A stretch of 64,000 nucleotides of DNA from Empedobacter brevis_A. GTDB lineage: Bacteria > Bacteroidota > Bacteroidia > Flavobacteriales > Weeksellaceae. Location: assembly GCF_965118635.1 (NCBI RefSeq), contig NZ_CBCPHV010000007.1:1-64000 (forward strand), read 5' to 3'. The position numbers were made by a program, and so were the translations under genes. This document shows positions 41,140-50,466 of the stretch, piece after piece. The stretch's first letter is position 1. Each line of letters opens with the position of its first letter. The notes beneath the pieces are model-generated. The model was not told the origin of the DNA. It made no database searches and saw only the letters and a program-made list of their open reading frames with translations.

Positions 41140-42018
41140 TAAGCAAATCATAAAAATCCAAAGAGAAGCTTCTTTTAGCCATTCTATTTTTGGTTTGCTT
41201 TCGCTAAAATATCTTGTCAACATTAGCATTATGCTAAAGCCTAAAAAAGCGAGATAAGCATCATTATTTCCACCATAAAGAATGTAAGTTACCAAGATTG
41301 CAACAAACATAAAATGCATCAACAAAAAGATTCGTTTCTTTTGTGGTGTCAGTTTATTTATGTTTTTAAAATGATTAACTATTGAAAAAATTAGAATGAC
41401 TGCAATTGGGGCTAAAAATAATTGTTTCCATTCGAAATGTACAACTGTTAACATTAATTGTTCTTTGTAAAAATTGAACATAAAATAATAATCAAGCAAA
41501 AAACTTACTTGTGCAACGATTAAAATAGGAAGAATAAATCCTAAAAATGCAAGTATTGGTATTTTTGGTTCTACAACTCTTAAGGTTAAAAAGTAAGTAA
41601 ATACAACAATTCCTAAAAAAATAAGCGGAGGGCTTAAGAGAATTGCAAAACTCATAAAAACGCCTACGTCAAAAGCGTTGTAAATATCATTTTTTTCGGA
41701 TTCAAAATATAACAATTGTGCTGTAACGCTAGTTACAAGCAACAAACTTCCTGCAATTCGATAATCAGATAATCCCACAATAAAAGGCATTATCCATAGG
41801 ATATATGTAAACGTTGAATAGGACGAAGATGATATTAAATCGTTCGTATTATCGATATAACCAACAAAAACGATCGTTAATATCGTTAGGATTACACCTA
41901 ATTTTTCTAAATTACTCAGATCAATACTGTTAAAATTCGTGGCTCCAAGCAACGTAAACAGCACAATGATAAAAATCTGTATAAAAAAATTCCTTTTGTC
42001 AAGTAGATTAACCAACAT
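41074..42018 (-). CDS. DUF6427-type integral membrane protein
   Basis: 314 residues with about nine membrane helices; starts NLLDKRNFFIQIFIIVLF. The pairing with the small protein encoded divergently (DUF6341-type) is recurrent in Flavobacteriia. No catalytic motif. Its last 66 bases overlap the LpxH-like gene on the opposite strand, so the C-terminal residues of each are constrained together. Function unknown. Confidence 0.7.
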   Translation of the reverse strand: MLVNLLDKRNFFIQIFIIVLFTLLGATNFNSIDLSNLEKLGVILTILTIVFVGYIDNTNDLISSSSYSTFTYILWIMPFIVGLSDYRIAGSLLLVTSVTAQLLYFESEKNDIYNAFDVGVFMSFAILLSPPLIFLGIVVFTYFLTLRVVEPKIPILAFLGFILPILIVAQVSFLLDYYFMFNFYKEQLMLTVVHFEWKQLFLAPIAVILIFSIVNHFKNINKLTPQKKRIFLLMHFMFVAILVTYILYGGNNDAYLAFLGFSIMLMLTRYFSESKPKIEWLKEASLWIFMICLLIYNFYDRIPRFFSLITEVSF

Positions 42019-42057
42019 TTTATTAACTTTGATGCAAATTAAGCAATAAACTAGAAT

Positions 42058-42246
42058 ATGGGAGTTATAACTGATTTATTTTTTGCGATTGGTGATATTT
42101 TCAAATGGACTTTTGAAAATTTATTATCTCCAGTTGGTGTTATCTTTGGATGGTTATTCACATTCATCGGATGTGCATTATTGGGATGGTGGTTAATGAA
42201 AATCGCTAGCTTTGGAAGCGAAAATGAAAAGAAATACGAAAGATAA
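42058..42246 (+). CDS. DUF6341-type small membrane protein
   Basis: 62 residues. Two hydrophobic stretches, FFAIGDIFKWTFENLL and IFGWLFTFIGCALLGWWLM, followed by a charged tail. It matches the DUF6341 type found beside DUF6427 genes. It starts 39 bases from the divergent DUF6427 start, suggesting a shared regulatory gap, and ends at a long palindromic terminator. Confidence 0.75.
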   Translation: MGVITDLFFAIGDIFKWTFENLLSPVGVIFGWLFTFIGCALLGWWLMKIASFGSENEKKYER

Positions 42247-42287
42247 TTTATCTTTATTGTATAAAAATATATTTTCGAATTAATTCG

Positions 42288-42319
42288 AAAAACCTCTTAT
42301 AAATTTATAAGAGGTTTTT
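42288..42319. terminator. Perfect palindromic terminator before locus B
   Basis: A 32-base perfect palindrome with arms AAAAACCTCTTATAAA, followed by TTTT on the plus strand. It separates the DUF6341-type gene from polysaccharide locus B. Confidence 0.85.
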
Positions 42320-42415
42320 TTTATTTAATTAATAATAAAACCTATATCTATACGTTTATTAAACTGATTATATACGTTAAACAATTTATACGAATACGAA
42401 ACAAATAAATAAAAA

Positions 42416-43369
42416 ATGAGCGAAAACTCAAGTAATATAGATAATTCAGAAATAGATTTGGATATATATGCAAAAAAAATAAATAATTCCATTAAAAAAT
42501 CAATTAAAAGTTTTTTCTCTTTTTTATCATTTATAAAAAGAAATCTTGCATTTCTTATTCCTCTATTTATATTATTAGCTTATTTGGGATATTTTATTGA
42601 TAAAAAAAATACTAAATATACAAGTGAACTTTATATTAAAGCAAACTTTGATAATGTAGAATATTTATATTCTAAAATTAAATCTTTGAATTCTAAAATT
42701 ATAACCAAAGATTCGAACTATTTCAAACAAAATAAACTCCTTCTAAATAACATTTATAATATTAAAATAACCCCAATCGAAGATCCTTTTAATTTTATTT
42801 CTTCACGTAATGATAAATCATTTGATTTATTAAAACTATTTGCAGAAGAAAATAATATTGAAAAAGTTATCTCAGATAAAAATTTTTATAAAAATTATAA
42901 TAATCATGTCATTAGTATAGAATCAGTCACTCCGATTGATTTTAGATTAACTTATAAACGAATTTTAGATAATTTGAATAATAATGATTATTATACAAAT
43001 AATATGTCCATTCAACTCAAAAATATAAATGAAAAAATTATTTATAATAATGAGATGATCTCCCAAATAGATAAAATTATTTCTAAAAATAGTAGTGAAA
43101 ATAATTCAAAATCTAAAGAATCTGTAGTTATGATTGGCGAAAACTCTGAATTATCTGCTCTTCTAGAAATGAAGAATCAATTGATTAAAGAAAACCAAGA
43201 GTATAACGTTGACTTGATTAATAAGACATCTATTTTTAAAGTCATTTCTGATGATATAGAAAATATAAGAGTTAAAGAGAATTTTTTCATATACTTATTA
43301 CCTTTTTTAGGTGTATTTATCTATTTATTTATTGCATTTATATTTAAACTTAGAAGTAAATTTAATTGA
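42416..43369 (+). CDS. Wzz-like polysaccharide chain-length determinant
   Basis: 317 residues. One membrane helix near residues 45-62 (AFLIPLFILLAYLGYFI), a periplasmic helical domain with coiled-coil propensity, and a second helix near residues 290-312 (FFIYLLPFLGVFIYLFIAFI): the Wzz/PCP topology without a C-terminal kinase. It regulates the length of chains made by Wzy. The first gene of locus B, 170 bases after the previous gene, following a terminator. Very Asn/Lys/Ile-rich. Confidence 0.7.
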   Translation: MSENSSNIDNSEIDLDIYAKKINNSIKKSIKSFFSFLSFIKRNLAFLIPLFILLAYLGYFIDKKNTKYTSELYIKANFDNVEYLYSKIKSLNSKIITKDSNYFKQNKLLLNNIYNIKITPIEDPFNFISSRNDKSFDLLKLFAEENNIEKVISDKNFYKNYNNHVISIESVTPIDFRLTYKRILDNLNNNDYYTNNMSIQLKNINEKIIYNNEMISQIDKIISKNSSENNSKSKESVVMIGENSELSALLEMKNQLIKENQEYNVDLINKTSIFKVISDDIENIRVKENFFIYLLPFLGVFIYLFIAFIFKLRSKFN

Positions 43370-43372
43370 TAA

Positions 43373-44509
43373 ATGAAAAGTAAAATCAGAGTAGCTTTCG
43401 TCTCAAACTCTAATCCTTTAGACAAAACATCTTGGTCAGGTACTCAATTTCAAATATTCAAATCTTTGCAAAATCAATTCGAGTATGTGAAAGCTATTAC
43501 TTGTGACAATAAATGGTTAAAAATTTTTGGAATAATTAATAAAATAACTATTCCCTTATTTAATAAAAAATATAATTATCAACATTCTTTGTTCAGAAGT
43601 TACTTTCAATCGAAAGCAATTCAAAAATCTTTAAATAAAGAAAATTTCGATGTAATATTTTGCAGTGCGGGATCGACAGAAATAGCCTATTTAAATACTA
43701 ATATTCCTATAGTTTATTTATCGGATAGTTCATTTGGACAGCTAGCAGATTATTATGATGTATTCAAAAATTTATTTAATTTTTCAAAAAAAGAATCAAA
43801 TTTAGTTGAATTAAAAGCTTTGAATAAAGCTTCTCACATTATTTATCCAACAAATTGGGCAAAAAATTATGTGATTAAAAATTATGATATTTCACCTTCA
43901 AAAATCTCTAAAATTCATTTTGGAGCCAATATTAATGATAACTTAATTAACTATAATTTAAAGAAATTAAATCAAAAAAAAACATTTAATATCCTATTTT
44001 TAGGTGTTTATTGGGAAAGAAAAGGCGGCGATATAGTATTAGAAACATTTACTAAACTAAAGATGTTAGAAAAAAATGTTCATTTAACTATATGCGGTTC
44101 AAATCCTTATGTAACAGATTCTGATATTAGTATTTTTCCGTTTATAGATAAAAACAATGAGAAAGAAATTAAAAAACTAATAGAAATTTTAGAAGAAACC
44201 GATTTATTATTTGTTCCTACAAGAGCTGAATGTTATGGAATTGTTTTTAATGAAGCTGGTGCTTTTGGTATTCCCGTATTAACTACAAAAACAGGGGGAG
44301 TTCCAGAAATCGTTATTGACAACTATAATGGATATACACTAGATTTAAATGAAAAATCTGATAGTTATTTAGAAATAATCTTAAATATTATGAATAATAA
44401 TGAGTTATACTCTAATTTATCTCACAATGCAAGAAAAAAATATACCGAAGAAAATAATTGGAATTTCTTTGGATTACAAGTAAGAAAAATTATCGAAAAT
44501 ATTTCTTAA
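43373..44509 (+). CDS. Glycosyltransferase family 4
   Basis: 378 residues, GT-B fold. Donor-domain blocks: FNILFLGVYWERKGGDIVLE and LFVPTRAECYGIVFNEAGAF with GIPVLTTKTGGVPEIV. The N-terminal half has VAFVSNSNPLDKTSWSGTQF, a start seen in some LPS-cluster GT4 enzymes. It starts three bases after the Wzz-like stop, so it is cotranslated. Sugar and linkage unknown. Confidence 0.85.
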   Translation: MKSKIRVAFVSNSNPLDKTSWSGTQFQIFKSLQNQFEYVKAITCDNKWLKIFGIINKITIPLFNKKYNYQHSLFRSYFQSKAIQKSLNKENFDVIFCSAGSTEIAYLNTNIPIVYLSDSSFGQLADYYDVFKNLFNFSKKESNLVELKALNKASHIIYPTNWAKNYVIKNYDISPSKISKIHFGANINDNLINYNLKKLNQKKTFNILFLGVYWERKGGDIVLETFTKLKMLEKNVHLTICGSNPYVTDSDISIFPFIDKNNEKEIKKLIEILEETDLLFVPTRAECYGIVFNEAGAFGIPVLTTKTGGVPEIVIDNYNGYTLDLNEKSDSYLEIILNIMNNNELYSNLSHNARKKYTEENNWNFFGLQVRKIIENIS

Positions 44510-44564
44510 GATGTTCTATTTTTAAAAAAAATATAAATTTGTTAAAGTTATTTTATAATTAAGT

Positions 44565-45158
44565 ATGATGAATAAAATTTTATACGGAGTATTGATTTCC
44601 AGTTTTTTAATATCATGTGGAGATAAAAAAGGAGAGCGATCAAAATCAAATGAGTCTAATGGAGATACTGTTGTACCTGTTGTAATAACTGATCCACTAA
44701 AGATTTCTTTAAATGCCATTATCTCAAAAGATGATACACTAGAAGTGTATTATAGATTTGAGCCTAATGCCAATTTTGAATCAATGTATGTTGTAAGCAC
44801 ACCTGTGGTAGGTAAAGACTCGGCACAAAATATAGTTTTTGATTTACCTACAGATAAAAAACCATATGATTTTAGAATTGATTTTGGAAATAATAAAGAA
44901 CAATCAGATATCCAAATAAAAAACTTTAATATGCAGTATAAAGGTAATTCTTTCAATGTAAAAGATACTTTATTTTATCAATATTTCTGGAATAACGAAT
45001 TCATTGATTATACTCGTAATAAAGCCATAGTTAAACCAAAATCTGTAAATGGAACTTATGATCCTATTTTCATGCCAAGAGAGGTTTTTGCTACTGAGGT
45101 TAACAAATTATTCAATCCTATTCCCACTGCAAATCAAACTCCAGCTCCTACGAAATAA
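44565..45158 (+). CDS. Small lipoprotein of unknown function inside locus B
   Basis: 197 residues. The signal peptide ends LISC (Cys18, counting from the first of two Met), followed by a polar GDKKGERSKSNES linker. The mature part has a beta-sandwich-like pattern (LKISLNAIISKDDTLEVYYR, YDFRIDFGNN, DTLFYQYFWNNEFIDY) and a Pro/Thr-rich tail. No known family recognised. It is flanked by 55 bases upstream and by a strong terminator downstream, and its codon use is less extreme than its neighbours. Outer-membrane lipoprotein tied to the polysaccharide is one possibility. Confidence 0.6.
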   Translation: MMNKILYGVLISSFLISCGDKKGERSKSNESNGDTVVPVVITDPLKISLNAIISKDDTLEVYYRFEPNANFESMYVVSTPVVGKDSAQNIVFDLPTDKKPYDFRIDFGNNKEQSDIQIKNFNMQYKGNSFNVKDTLFYQYFWNNEFIDYTRNKAIVKPKSVNGTYDPIFMPREVFATEVNKLFNPIPTANQTPAPTK

Positions 45159-45177
45159 AAAAAGAAAATTATATTCT

Positions 45178-45210
45178 AAAAAAGTCTTCGTATTAAAGAA
45201 GACTTTTTTT
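45178..45210 (+). terminator. Terminator after the locus B lipoprotein
   Basis: Stem AAAAAAGTCTTC / GAAGACTTTTTT with an eight-base loop and trailing T. It splits locus B into a short first transcript and a longer second one beginning with the flippase. Confidence 0.8.
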
Positions 45211-45254
45211 ATTCATATACATTAAGAATATTAAAATTCCCTTTTTTAGAATTA

Positions 45255-46778
45255 ATGAATACTCAAAAAAATATAGCTAAAAACTCAATTTTCTTAACAT
45301 TTCGAATGTTAATTACAATGGGATTAACATTAATTACTTCGCGATATATATTAATAAATCTAGGCGTAGAAGACTTTGGTGTATATGGTGTTGTAGCAGG
45401 CGTATTAGGTTTATTCTCATTTATTCAATCTACACTCGTTAGTGCATCTGCTCGTTTTTTTTCTTATGAATTAGGAAACACCAATAAGCTAAATAAATTA
45501 TATGAGCAACTTAATATATCTATCTCAATTCATATAATTTTTGCGATATTCATTTTTATAATTGCTGAAATTTTTGGAGTTTATCTTGTAAACAATTTTA
45601 TTGTTTTTCCTAAAAAAATTCTCTTTGATGTCAACATCCTTTTTCAAATTACAATAATAAATACAATTGTAATTTTTTTAGGATTACCTTTTGAGGCCGT
45701 GTTAACTTCTTTAGAAAAATTTAAAATTTATGCATACATAAAAATTATAGACACAGTAGGGAAATTTTTAGTAGCATATTTTCTATTCTTTTTTACAGAT
45801 TTTAAATTAATCTATTATTCAATCGGTTTATTATTTATTAGTATAATTATCAATCTCTTATATTATTATTTTTCTTTGGAAAATAGTAATAACCATTCTT
45901 TTAAATTCATCTTGAATAAGAAAAAATTAAATCCAATTTTGAAATTCTTTTCATTAGATTTATATGGAAACTTATCAATAGTGTTACAATCTCATGGTAT
46001 TAATATATTACAAAATATATTTTTTGGACCAATTGCAAATGCTTCCATAACTATCTCTAATCAAATACATGGAGCTATTGGCTCTTTCTCAAATAGCGTT
46101 TTAATAGCTACTAAACCACAAATTATAAAAGCCTTTGCTAGCAAAGAATATAAAAATTTTAATTCATTAATAAATTTAGCAACAAAAATATCTTTTATAA
46201 TTAGTCTTATTGTGTCAGTTCCAATATATTTCAATCTAACTTTTGTACTTGAAATTTGGTTAAATAATCCTCCGAAATATGCTTTAATTTATTCTCAGTT
46301 AGCAATTATAATTAATTTATTAACAATATCTTTAAGCACAATAAACTTTGCTATTCACGCAACTGGAAATATAAAGTGGATTAGTTTTTTGAGTGGAAGT
46401 TTTTATATGTTAATATTACCTTTTACCTACATCGCATTTAAAATTGGATATCCTACTCAATCAAGTTATTATATAGCATTAGTTATTAGTCTCATTATTT
46501 GTTTTATTAATATATACATTCTAAAAAAACTAGTACAACAATTTATACTTACAAATTTTATAAAAACATTAATCAGAATGATTATTGCTGGATCAATTAT
46601 ATTTTTTGTAACAAATCATATCAATAAATGTAATATAATTAGTAATCAACTCATTAACACAATAATTATTAGCATAATAGAAATAACAATTGTTGGAATA
46701 GTTTGTTTAATAATTCTTTTCAATAAAAAGGAAAAGAATAGTATTAAAAATCTTTTGTACAAAAAATTAAGAAAATGA
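45255..46778 (+). CDS. Wzx-type oligosaccharide flippase
   Basis: 507 residues, about 12-14 membrane helices. The N-terminus NSIFLTFRMLITMGLTLITS followed by RYILINLGVEDFGVYGVVAG is the pattern of polysaccharide-biosynthesis transporters. It exports undecaprenyl-linked repeat units for the locus B polymerase. The first gene after an internal terminator; overlaps the following GT2 by four bases. It differs clearly from the flippase of locus A, so two glycans are made. Confidence 0.87.
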   Translation: MNTQKNIAKNSIFLTFRMLITMGLTLITSRYILINLGVEDFGVYGVVAGVLGLFSFIQSTLVSASARFFSYELGNTNKLNKLYEQLNISISIHIIFAIFIFIIAEIFGVYLVNNFIVFPKKILFDVNILFQITIINTIVIFLGLPFEAVLTSLEKFKIYAYIKIIDTVGKFLVAYFLFFFTDFKLIYYSIGLLFISIIINLLYYYFSLENSNNHSFKFILNKKKLNPILKFFSLDLYGNLSIVLQSHGINILQNIFFGPIANASITISNQIHGAIGSFSNSVLIATKPQIIKAFASKEYKNFNSLINLATKISFIISLIVSVPIYFNLTFVLEIWLNNPPKYALIYSQLAIIINLLTISLSTINFAIHATGNIKWISFLSGSFYMLILPFTYIAFKIGYPTQSSYYIALVISLIICFINIYILKKLVQQFILTNFIKTLIRMIIAGSIIFFVTNHINKCNIISNQLINTIIISIIEITIVGIVCLIILFNKKEKNSIKNLLYKKLRK

Positions 46779-47749
46779 TGTCTCCAAAAATTTCAATAAT
46801 TATTCCTATATATAATTCAGAAAAATTTTTAACAAAATGCATTAATTCTATAATCAATCAAAATTTTTCTGATTATGAATTGATCTTAGTAAATGATGGT
46901 AGTACAGATGAATCACAAAAAATATGTGAAGAGTTTACAAACAGTTATTCATTCATTAAACTAATAAATCAAGTTAATAAAGGTGTTAGTTCTGCTAGAA
47001 ATATTGGATTAAATAATGCAAAAGGAAAATATATTTGCTTCATAGATAGCGATGATACAATTCAAAAAAATTATTTTGAAAATTATTTTGAGATTATTAA
47101 TTCTTCCAAAAAAGAAATTGAATTAATAATACAAGGAAATCCCAAAAGCGCATATTCAAATAACATGGGTAATCGTTTTTACTTATCTACTGATTACCAT
47201 TCTATTTTTGATAAATTAAACTTAATGTTTAATGGCTATTTACATTCTAAAATTTTTTTAAAATCAGTAATCGTCCAAAATCATCTAAAACTAAACAAAA
47301 GCATTCATTTTTGTGAAGATTTACTGTTTTTATTAGAATACTTAGCTTGCATAAAAGAATTTTATCTATATAAAGTAAGTTATTATAATTATATGGAGAA
47401 TGAAGAATCATTAGTTACTAAAATAAATTCTTTTGAATCTGAATTAGAAACGCTAAAATACTTTAATACTATAATGATTACTTACAGAATAAAAGACTAT
47501 TCTAAGTTCCCAACAATTAACGAATATAGTTTTGTTTTTCTTTATAGAACATTCTTCGCCTTATTTAGAGATTATAAAACATTTGGTACACGATTAGAAA
47601 AATATAAAATTATTAAAAACAATTTATCATCTTCTATGAACGTTTATAAGATAAATGGAAATATAAAATATATATATTTATTGTTTATAAATAATAAATA
47701 CCGACTATTTGATATCGTTTTTTCTATACTATTACGTTCAAAAAAATAA
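46775..47749 (+). CDS. Glycosyltransferase family 2
   Basis: 324 residues. GT-A motifs: IIIPIYNSEKFLTKCINSI, LVNDGSTDES (residues 39-48), NKGVSSARNIGL and the metal site FIDSDD (Asp91, Asp93). Typical of capsular and LPS GT2 enzymes such as EpsH/J-type transferases. It is coupled by overlap to the flippase gene upstream. Donor unknown. Confidence 0.87.
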   Translation: MMSPKISIIIPIYNSEKFLTKCINSIINQNFSDYELILVNDGSTDESQKICEEFTNSYSFIKLINQVNKGVSSARNIGLNNAKGKYICFIDSDDTIQKNYFENYFEIINSSKKEIELIIQGNPKSAYSNNMGNRFYLSTDYHSIFDKLNLMFNGYLHSKIFLKSVIVQNHLKLNKSIHFCEDLLFLLEYLACIKEFYLYKVSYYNYMENEESLVTKINSFESELETLKYFNTIMITYRIKDYSKFPTINEYSFVFLYRTFFALFRDYKTFGTRLEKYKIIKNNLSSSMNVYKINGNIKYIYLLFINNKYRLFDIVFSILLRSKK

Positions 47750-47751
47750 TC

Positions 47752-48990
47752 ATGAAGATTAAAAAAAGTATTATTTATAGCTTTTTATTTATTATACTCA
47801 TACTTTTACAATTATATGTTGTTTCTTATAAAATAAGTTACATTATCCAATTATTTGTATTAATCATATTATTCTTCGATGTAAAAATTAGAATTAAAAA
47901 ATATTTTATTTACATTTTTATGTTTTTATTCTCTTTAATTTTATTAGGATTTATAGGAACATTTATCAACAAATATGAAATTATAGATATCGTAAAAGAT
48001 TTTATATTTATATCAAAACCTCTTTTAAGCTTTACTTTGGCATATATAATAGCAAATGCAATTGATAATAAAGAAAAGTTTATTAGGACTATTATTTATC
48101 TAGGCATTACATGTGCATTAATACATTTTTACATCCTATTTTTTTTAGTAAAATTTAATACAATACATAGTATTAGAGACTTAACAAAAGATAATTTTGT
48201 TGAATTATTTGCGCTTTTCTTTTTGATTGGATATACAAAAATTTTCAATAAAAATTTTACAGATAAAAAAATAATACGTTACATTCTTATAGGCTTATTA
48301 ATAATTTCTAGTTTCTTCTATTTTTCTAGAATGACTATTATTATTTCTGTAATTTTAATTTTAGCTTATTATGGTTTTTTACGAATTAATCGAATAAATG
48401 CAAGCATCTTATTTGGTATTCTGTTTAGTATATTAGCCATATTCACAGTATTAAACAATATACAAATTAATAGAAATAGTAAAGGATTTGAAGCATTTCT
48501 ATTTAAAATTAAGAATTCCCAAAAAGAAATGTTAAGTACTAAAATAGATGTTAATAATAGTCAACAACTTTGGGATCACTGGAGAGGATACGAAGCTAAA
48601 AGAGCTCTTATTTTAATGAAAGAAACGCCATATTCAACAATAATTGGCTGTGGGAATGGATCATTAATAAATCTAAGGATTATGGCTCCTTTGACTGCAG
48701 ACTCAAAAGGAATTCGTCATATTTCTCATATACATAATGGATATGCATTTGTCTTTTATAAACTAGGTAGTTTAGGTTTACTAATCTATTTATTCGGTAT
48801 AAGTATAATTTTTTTAATAGGTCAAAATAAAAATAATTTTTTAGCAACGTCAATATCTTCAATTGCAATCATATATTTCTTAACATCTTTCGCTATTACT
48901 GGGATATATAATCTAAATGAAAATATTATACTAATTTTAGGCGGATTAATATTTTATTATTCACCATCAACCAAAAAAACAACCATATAA
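47752..48990 (+). CDS. Wzy-like O-antigen polymerase
   Basis: 412 residues, about ten to eleven membrane helices, with a longer hydrophilic loop at about residues 243-325 containing RGYEAKRALILMKETPYSTI and HIHNGYAFVFYKLGSLGLL, which is the layout of the Wzy_C/O-antigen ligase-polymerase superfamily (the H-N-x-Y pattern in the large loop). It polymerises the repeat unit in the periplasm. Cotranslated with the flanking GT2 genes (one-base overlap downstream). Confidence 0.75.
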   Translation: MKIKKSIIYSFLFIILILLQLYVVSYKISYIIQLFVLIILFFDVKIRIKKYFIYIFMFLFSLILLGFIGTFINKYEIIDIVKDFIFISKPLLSFTLAYIIANAIDNKEKFIRTIIYLGITCALIHFYILFFLVKFNTIHSIRDLTKDNFVELFALFFLIGYTKIFNKNFTDKKIIRYILIGLLIISSFFYFSRMTIIISVILILAYYGFLRINRINASILFGILFSILAIFTVLNNIQINRNSKGFEAFLFKIKNSQKEMLSTKIDVNNSQQLWDHWRGYEAKRALILMKETPYSTIIGCGNGSLINLRIMAPLTADSKGIRHISHIHNGYAFVFYKLGSLGLLIYLFGISIIFLIGQNKNNFLATSISSIAIIYFLTSFAITGIYNLNENIILILGGLIFYYSPSTKKTTI

Positions 48991-49796
48991 TGAATGATAT
49001 TATAGTTTCTGTAATAATTGTCAATTACAACGGGAAAAAATATATCAAAAATTGTTTTGATTCATTACAAGAACAACTCTCCAATCTTTCGTATGAAATT
49101 ATTCTTGTTGATAATAACTCTTCTGATGATAGTGTTGACTATATAAAAGATAACTATCCAGAAGTTAAGGTAATTGAAAGCGATGAAAATCTAGGCTTCG
49201 GCAGTGGGAATAATTTAGGTGTTACTTACGCACAAGGAAAATATGTATTACTTTTTAACAATGATACAATTTTATTAAACCCTATCAATGAAGGAATTTC
49301 GTTTTTAGAAAATAATATCGATGTTGGTATATTAGGAATTAAAATGATTGATGCTAAAAAAAATTATCTTCAATCAGCTGGTATATTCCCAAATTATATA
49401 AATATGATTATTTTTAAAAAACTATTTATAAATACTGAAGAATTTACAAGTGGAAATTTTAAACAAAATGTATATAATGTAGATTGGGTTTCAGGAGCAT
49501 TTATGTTGTTGAAGAAACAACTTTATGAAGAAATAAATGGTTTTGATAAAGACTATTTTATGTATGTAGAAGATGTAGATTTCTGTAAAAAAATTGCCGA
49601 TAAAAATTTAAAAAGAGTCTTTTTTCCATCTTTAAAATATATTCATTACGTTGGTTTTAAAACAACAAAAAACCCCTTAATTATAGAAGGTTATAAAACA
49701 TACATAAACAAACATTACAAAAATAATATTAAAAAATTTATATTAAATATCTGTTTATCATTAAGTTCTATGATAAAAAAAATAAAATATGATTAA
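48990..49796 (+). CDS. Glycosyltransferase family 2, rhamnosyltransferase-like
   Basis: 268 residues. SVIIVNYNGKKYIKNCFDSL (residues 7-26), LVDNNSSDDSVDYI, ENLGFGSGNNLG and FNNDTIL (NND at 90-92) are the WcaA/RfbN-type GT2 pattern; YVEDVDFCKKI carries the catalytic ED pair. Such enzymes often move rhamnose or related deoxysugars, consistent with rfbA/rfbC elsewhere in the window, though the link is inference. Confidence 0.85.
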   Translation: MNDIIVSVIIVNYNGKKYIKNCFDSLQEQLSNLSYEIILVDNNSSDDSVDYIKDNYPEVKVIESDENLGFGSGNNLGVTYAQGKYVLLFNNDTILLNPINEGISFLENNIDVGILGIKMIDAKKNYLQSAGIFPNYINMIIFKKLFINTEEFTSGNFKQNVYNVDWVSGAFMLLKKQLYEEINGFDKDYFMYVEDVDFCKKIADKNLKRVFFPSLKYIHYVGFKTTKNPLIIEGYKTYINKHYKNNIKKFILNICLSLSSMIKKIKYD

Positions 49797-50466
49797 AAAA
49801 ATATTTCAAGCTTTATTATTAAAATCTGGAAAAAAATATACTATTGATAATGACATTCCTGATCGTTTATTTCTTTATTTCATGAAAGAAAGATTAATAA
49901 TGATTATAAGAGGATATTTTATATTTAGAAAAAAAGTTTTCGTAGGCGAAAACACTAATATTTTAAATCGATTAAATATTGAAATAGGACAAAATGTAAC
50001 AATAGAAGATTATGTTAAAATTGATGGGTTTGCAAAAAATAAGCTTCGATTAGGAAATAATTCTAAAATTGGAAAATATTCAATCATAACATGTACTAGT
50101 CATATGTCAAAATATGGTAAAGGGTTTGAGATTGGTGATAATTCTTCTTGTGGACAGTTTTGTGAATTTGGATCTGCAGGAGGTGTTTCAATAGGAAACG
50201 ATGTTATCATGGGAGGGTATGTAAGTTTTCACTCTGAAAATCATAATTTTATAAATAAGAATAAATTAATAAGAGAGCAAGGTGTTACATCTAAAGGAAT
50301 AAAAATTGGAAATAATATTTGGGTTGGGGCTAAAGTAACTTTCCTCGATGGTTCAAAAATAGGTGATAATTGTGTAATTGCTGCAGGAGCGGTTGTTACA
50401 AAAGAGTTTCCTAACAATGTTATTATAGGAGGGATTCCTGCAAAAATAATTAAAGAGATTATGTAA
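49789..50466 (+). CDS. Hexapeptide-repeat acyltransferase
   Basis: 225 residues, left-handed beta-helix from about residue 50 to 220. The active-site stretch VSFHSENHNF and the coil GIKIGNNIWVGAKVTFLDGS with VIAAGAVVTKEFPNN and GGIPAKIIKEI are typical of WbbJ/NodL-type O-acetyltransferases. It would acetylate a sugar of the locus B repeat unit. Overlaps the GT2 by eight bases and the next GT4 by one. Confidence 0.85.
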   Translation: MIKKIFQALLLKSGKKYTIDNDIPDRLFLYFMKERLIMIIRGYFIFRKKVFVGENTNILNRLNIEIGQNVTIEDYVKIDGFAKNKLRLGNNSKIGKYSIITCTSHMSKYGKGFEIGDNSSCGQFCEFGSAGGVSIGNDVIMGGYVSFHSENHNFINKNKLIREQGVTSKGIKIGNNIWVGAKVTFLDGSKIGDNCVIAAGAVVTKEFPNNVIIGGIPAKIIKEIM

